From an uncultured Christensenella sp. (GTDB lineage: Bacteria > Bacillota > Clostridia > Christensenellales > UBA3700): a stretch of 19,322 bases of DNA. Numbering within the stretch: the first letter of the stretch is position 1; every line of letters begins with the position of its first letter. The position numbers and the translations under genes are program-made. The DNA lies in contig CAJTZR010000028.1 in the NCBI GenBank assembly GCA_910584035.1, positions 1 through 19,322 on the forward strand, in the 5' to 3' direction. The notes under the pieces were generated by a model that worked only from the letters and a program-made list of their open reading frames with translations, was not told the DNA's origin and ran no database searches. Shown here piece after piece: positions 16,702 through 19,322 of this stretch.

Positions 16702-16851
16702 TCAACTAAAAAATAGTTTGTCTAAAAACGAATATCTCAAATTTATCAACAGATAATTTTATTTCTTAAATCAAAAAATCAATTCAACTACTTGTACAAC
16801 CAAACCATTACAAACTATTATGTTTGACAGACAAACTACTTAAAAAGTTGA
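16702..16851. repeat. 150-bp element bounded by bipartite inverted repeats (MITE-sized)
   Basis: Left end TCAACT (16702-16707), six A-rich bases, TAGTTTGTCT (16714-16723). Right end AGACAAACTA (16829-16838), seven bases, AGTTGA (16846-16851). Both blocks, 10 bp and 6 bp, are perfect inverted matches. There is no coding content and no clear target duplication. Confidence 0.45.
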
Positions 16852-16950
16852 AAAAATGTAAATGTTTTATTTTGTTTAATTATTTATATTTTGCAAACAA
16901 TCATTTAACCACATTCTTTTAAACGACTATATATTGTTATAAATTTGCAT

Positions 16951-16987
16951 AAAAAACAATAAACTCTCACAATCACAAGAGTTTATT
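16951..16987 (-). terminator. Terminator-like hairpin, probably ending the lipoprotein transcript
   Basis: AATAAACTCT (16958-16967) pairs perfectly with AGAGTTTATT (16978-16987) around a 10-nt loop; on the minus strand it is followed by GTTTTTT. It is about 230 nt past the lipoprotein stop, so the 3' UTR is long or a small RNA ends here. Confidence 0.55.
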
Positions 16988-17216
16988 TGTGTTATAATAT
17001 GTTATTTTAAAGTCGTAATAGTAGTTGATTATTCAGTCAAATCAATATGTACAATTTTTATTGTAACAAAACCATATTACTTAGCACTTAAACTTTATAG
17101 TAAAGTAAATTAATTTGCATTAAAATTTAATTTCAATTGCCATTATACCTTTACAATATCACAACAATTAGCTTTTATGGAGCAAATTGTTAGTTTAGTT
17201 CCATAAATAATAAAAA

Positions 17217-17837
17217 TTATTTGTTAGCAGCCTTAGCCTCAGCTGGGATAGTTAATTTGTGTCCGATAACAGCTTTAATATCAAATTCAGCTTCACTCTC
17301 AAAGCTCAATTTTACCAACATTTCTTTTGAAGAAATTTTGTAAGCCATACCAGCAGTAGCAGTACCCTCTTTACCTACTAACCAACCATCTTTCTTTTCA
17401 AAATCTTTTTTGTAATCAATAGTAACTTTTTCTATCTCACTATCTTCAGGCTTAGCAGATTCTAAATGAGTGTAAACATTGAAACATTTTTTCATACTTT
17501 CAAACTTCTCAAGTCCAATCTCACCAGCAAACTCTTCTTTAGTCATTTTAGAAACACGCCACTCAAATTTATCACCATCTTTATAGCCTGAATAGCAAAT
17601 AACCTCTTCACCTGATAATTCATAATAACTTTGGCTATCCTCATCAGATGTTTCCATCATTATGTTGCCATCTAATGCATAACACATATCTTTGCCCATA
17701 TAATATGCCTTGCTATCACTTTCAATAAACTTCTCCATAAACTTATCTGGATTAGCTGGTGCACAACCTACAAGCAATGCACAAGCAGTTACAGCAACTA
17801 AAATAATTGCTACAAACAAAACTACCTTCTTTTTCAT
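17217..17837 (-). CDS. Predicted lipoprotein of unknown function
   Basis: A 206-residue secreted lipoprotein. The N-terminus MKKK, a hydrophobic core (about residues 5-20) and the lipobox LVGC with Cys25 form a classical type II signal, so the mature protein should be anchored on the outer face of the membrane. The rest is acidic and Lys/Glu-rich with no recognisable enzymatic motif and a C-terminal Ala/Lys tail. Three further cysteines (about residues 52, 81 and 108) occur in the mature part. The beta-rich look (alternating short hydrophobic stretches) recalls small LolA-like or solute-associated lipoproteins, but I cannot assign a family. The ATG at 17835-17837 has GGAGGT 6 nt upstream. It has no close neighbour; a terminator-like hairpin lies about 230 nt downstream. 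Confidence 0.85.
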   Translation of the reverse strand: MKKKVVLFVAIILVAVTACALLVGCAPANPDKFMEKFIESDSKAYYMGKDMCYALDGNIMMETSDEDSQSYYELSGEEVICYSGYKDGDKFEWRVSKMTKEEFAGEIGLEKFESMKKCFNVYTHLESAKPEDSEIEKVTIDYKKDFEKKDGWLVGKEGTATAGMAYKISSKEMLVKLSFESEAEFDIKAVIGHKLTIPAEAKAANK

Positions 17838-18023
17838 TCGATTACCTCCGAAATTTTTTATATAGCTAATAAATCAAATTAGACTTATTTACTATCAAAT
17901 AACAAAATTAATCATTTTTGAAACAAGTAATAATTTTCTAGTTATTTTTTATACAAAATATAACTATTTTCAATTTAAAACCAGTCATTTAAGTAACATT
18001 TTAAGTTTAATGTGTGTATAAAG

Positions 18024-18187
18024 TGTCAATAAATGTATACTTTTTTTGACAATTTTGACTTGACATAATATATACAAATAGTGTATAATTTATTTAATTA
18101 CAATACGAAAAATTTACATTTTCAGAACTTTTAGTAATAATGTTAAATATATAATAATCTGTCAAAAAAAGTATACATTTTTTGACA
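18024..18187. repeat. Pair of near-identical 28-bp palindromes flanking a promoter
   Basis: Site A is 18024-18051 and site B is 18160-18187; each starts with TGTCA, has GTATAC at the centre and ends with TGACA. B equals the reverse complement of A with one mismatch (three mismatches in direct alignment). 108 bp lie between them. They could be two operators for one dimeric regulator, or the ends of a 164-bp MITE-like element. Confidence 0.7.
18060..18089 (+). promoter_or_regulatory. Strong plus-strand promoter without a gene
   Basis: Consensus TTGACA (18060-18065), 18-nt spacer, consensus TATAAT (18084-18089). A second TTGACA at 18046-18051, inside site A, has TATATA 17 nt on (18069-18074). 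These are the closest matches to consensus in the window, yet no gene follows; predicted start is near 18096. Confidence 0.55.
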
Positions 18188-18195
18188 GATTTTTC
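18096..18195 (+). ncRNA. Candidate small RNA of about 100 nt
   Basis: It is defined by the strong promoter at 18060-18089 and by the terminator hairpin about 60 nt after the start. The longest ATG frame in it is four codons, so a peptide is unlikely. There is no homology basis; this is inferred only from promoter plus terminator. Confidence 0.35.
18156..18194 (+). terminator. Terminator hairpin containing palindrome B
   Basis: A perfect 14-bp stem, AATCTGTCAAAAAA (18156-18169) with TTTTTTGACAGATT (18178-18191), an 8-nt loop and then T residues (five in a row at 18190-18194). The stem contains palindrome B, so operator and terminator may be the same sequence. Confidence 0.55.
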
Positions 18196-18933
18196 ACATA
18201 GTGAGAATTTGCCTAAAATTTTGATTGATTTTTATAACAATAATTATACTTATCCCCCACTAAAATCAAATTTATATAGCACAAAAAAGTTGGACATTAT
18301 ACCTATTCAACCAACGATAATTTCAACGGCTTGCAAGTAAAGTTATACAAATTTTTTCATTTTTAAACTCACACAACTAATTTAGTTAGGCTCAGTAAAT
18401 AACATTGTCATCACTAATTAAATATAGCTTTTATTTTTTTGATAACATTAAATGAATTTTGTTATATATAATATATTACAATAACTCAATTTTTGTTAAA
18501 AAAATGACGAAAAACTTTTACGTAATATGTATTACCATTAAATATTTTACTTATTATTCCTATAGTTACATAATAACTGGACTTTCTTTTGTTATTTAAT
18601 AACCTTTTTAAAAAATGACACTATGTCAATTTTACAATAAATACTTAACACTATTAGCAACTTTAGTGATACTTATTGGTTTCAATTAAAAATTTAAATT
18701 GACATTACTTTGTGAATTTAAAAGTAAATCTAAAATTTAAATAATTTATAAAGTTTAAAAAACATTTTGCAAGTGTATTCAAAAAATATTACACATAATT
18801 TTTAGCAATGCTATCAACTTAAAAATTAATAGTTTTTACAAAATGCTATCAAAATAATATATATATTGAGCAGTTCTATAAATTAGCAAAAAAAGCAAAC
18901 AAAACTATAATTAATTTACTTATAACTACTACA

Positions 18934-18959
18934 AAAAAACAAGCGACAAAATGTCGCTT
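18934..18959 (-). terminator. Minus-strand terminator downstream of the right-edge module
   Basis: AAGCGACA (18941-18948) pairs with TGTCGCTT (18952-18959) over a 3-nt loop; on the minus strand it is followed by GTTTTTTTG. It would end a transcript entering from the right edge, where the module copies lie in the same direction. Confidence 0.65.
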
Positions 18960-19032
18960 TGAATTATAACAAATTTTAATAATTTTTTAAATAATCTAAT
19001 ACTAAACACAAGCTATAATTTGAATTTATTCA

Positions 19033-19215
19033 TCAATTGCTAACAAATATCACTATGGGCAACTTGCTAACACAAGCACTTGTAGATTGAATTAGCACAG
19101 TTACTTCAAAATACCCTATCGGATGCTTATCAGTATCCCCACAAAATAACTTTTTTCTGTGTTGTATTGACAGCTTCACATTGTATAAATTATGTGTCGT
19201 TAAATTTGAGAAAAC
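19033..19215 (-). pseudogene. 60-codon open frame, probable gene fragment (left module copy)
   Basis: Open from just after a TGA to a TGA stop at 19033-19035, with no ATG; only a GTG about codon 14 could start it, without a good ribosome binding site. The middle reads CGDTDKHPIGYFEVTV, more protein-like than random AT-rich DNA. The family is not recognised. Confidence 0.3.
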
Positions 19216-19266
19216 TCAAATTTAAATAAAGCTACCGCTTTTCGCTTGATAAATCAAGCCGACACA
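19193..19266. repeat. 74-nt cloverleaf-like inverted-repeat structure
   Basis: An outer 7-bp stem TGTGTCG (19193-19199) with CGACACA (19260-19266) encloses three hairpins: TAAATTTGAG / CTCAAATTTA (19201-19210 with 19215-19224, loop AAAA), AAAGC / GCTTT (19228-19232 with 19237-19241, loop TACC) and GCTTGAT / ATCAAGC (19244-19250 with 19253-19259, loop AA). The outer stem extends by AAATT/AATTT past a 2-nt bulge. The size is tRNA-like, but the loops are far too small for a tRNA. Confidence 0.7.
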
Positions 19267-19273
19267 ATTTGAA

Positions 19274-19322
19274 TTAACAATTGCTGATGTCAAATGCCAC
19301 TACGTGTCGCTTATCGGGGTCC
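19274..19322 (-). pseudogene. Partial open frame running off the right edge (right module copy)
   Basis: The last 15 codons, DPDKRHVVAFDISNC, end in TAA at 19274-19276. It resembles the left copy (DTDKHPIGYFEV...VSN). It may be the true 3' end of a gene outside the window. Confidence 0.3.

Larger units (their letters stand above)
16261..17216. other. 956-bp gene-poor interval between the YccF and lipoprotein genes
   Basis: No intact gene is seen. It holds a terminator-like hairpin (16951-16987), an inverted-repeat-bounded element (16702-16851) and a frame interrupted only by TGA codons (16355-16588), each listed separately. Just after the lipoprotein stop an 8-bp inverted pair, TTTATGGA (17174-17181) with TCCATAAA (17200-17207), lacks a U tract. 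Confidence 0.6.
17838..19322. other. 1.5-kb region without an intact gene at the right edge
   Basis: No frame long enough for a gene is seen on either strand. Contents: a promoter with paired palindromes and a terminator (18024-18195), a further AT-rich stretch (about 18200-18930) in which I see only a 14-bp palindrome at 18522-18535, a minus-strand terminator (18934-18959), and the duplicated module with the cloverleaf (19017-19322). Confidence 0.6.
19017..19322 (-). repeat. Two related copies of a D-x-D-K-encoding module, the right one cut by the window edge
   Basis: Left copy 19017-19140 and right copy 19266-19322 share, in order on the minus strand: a GATAAGC block encoding D-x-D-K, then AGCAATTG (at 19034-19041 and 19278-19285), then AATTCAAATT (19017-19026 and 19266-19275). 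The DxDK codons are 184 bp apart. The left copy has about 22 extra codons between DxDK and AGCAATTG. This looks like a diverged duplication. Confidence 0.55.

Noticed and set aside
19193..19266. tRNA gene
   Set aside because: The 74-nt cloverleaf has loops of 2 to 4 nt, no anticodon loop and no TTCGA-type T-loop.

Overview
The window is about 19.3 kb of very AT-rich DNA. It carries eleven intact protein genes, all on the minus strand and all ending in TAA. Strong purine-rich ribosome binding sites (AGGAGG or GAGG), low GC, a lipoprotein signal, the gene families and TTGACA/TATAAT-type promoters suggest a low-GC Gram-positive (Firmicutes/Clostridia-like) chromosome, perhaps from a gut bacterium. 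This assignment is inferred from style and families, not from a marker gene. The standard bacterial code fits: every gene is open with TGG for Trp and no internal TGA.

Layout from right to left, which is the direction of transcription. Positions 17838-19322 hold no intact gene. At the far right edge is a duplicated module encoding a D-x-D-K peptide, with a 74-nt cloverleaf-like inverted-repeat structure between the copies. A minus-strand terminator follows at about 18941. At 18024-18187 a strong plus-strand promoter is flanked by two near-identical 28-bp palindromes, the second of which doubles as a terminator stem. A small lipoprotein gene (17217-17837) follows, then about 950 bp of gene-poor DNA (16261-17216) with a terminator, a MITE-sized inverted-repeat element and a decayed coding-like frame. 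Next come a YccF-type membrane protein (15889-16260), a GH2 beta-galactosidase (12631-15639) coupled by a TAATG overlap to a DnaQ-type exonuclease (11573-12631), an 800-bp gene-free gap, and isoleucyl-tRNA synthetase (7652-10765) coupled to a COG1092-type methyltransferase (6784-7650). A two-TM protein of unknown function (5914-6696) and an RluA-family pseudouridine synthase (4999-5739) follow. Last is a tight three-gene operon: acyl-CoA synthetase, sugar-phosphate isomerase-like TIM barrel, and asparagine synthetase AsnA (1109-4590), closed by a clear terminator at about 1016-1050. The left 820 bp contain six copies of a 20-bp palindrome, partly organised as a 99-bp tandem repeat.

The genes are mostly housekeeping or ordinary metabolism: tRNA charging, rRNA/tRNA modification, asparagine synthesis, fatty-acid activation and beta-galactoside hydrolysis. 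I do not see a complete novel defence or mobile system. The more unusual material is non-coding: the palindrome array at the left edge, the cloverleaf and duplicated module at the right edge, and the paired palindromes around an apparently gene-less promoter.
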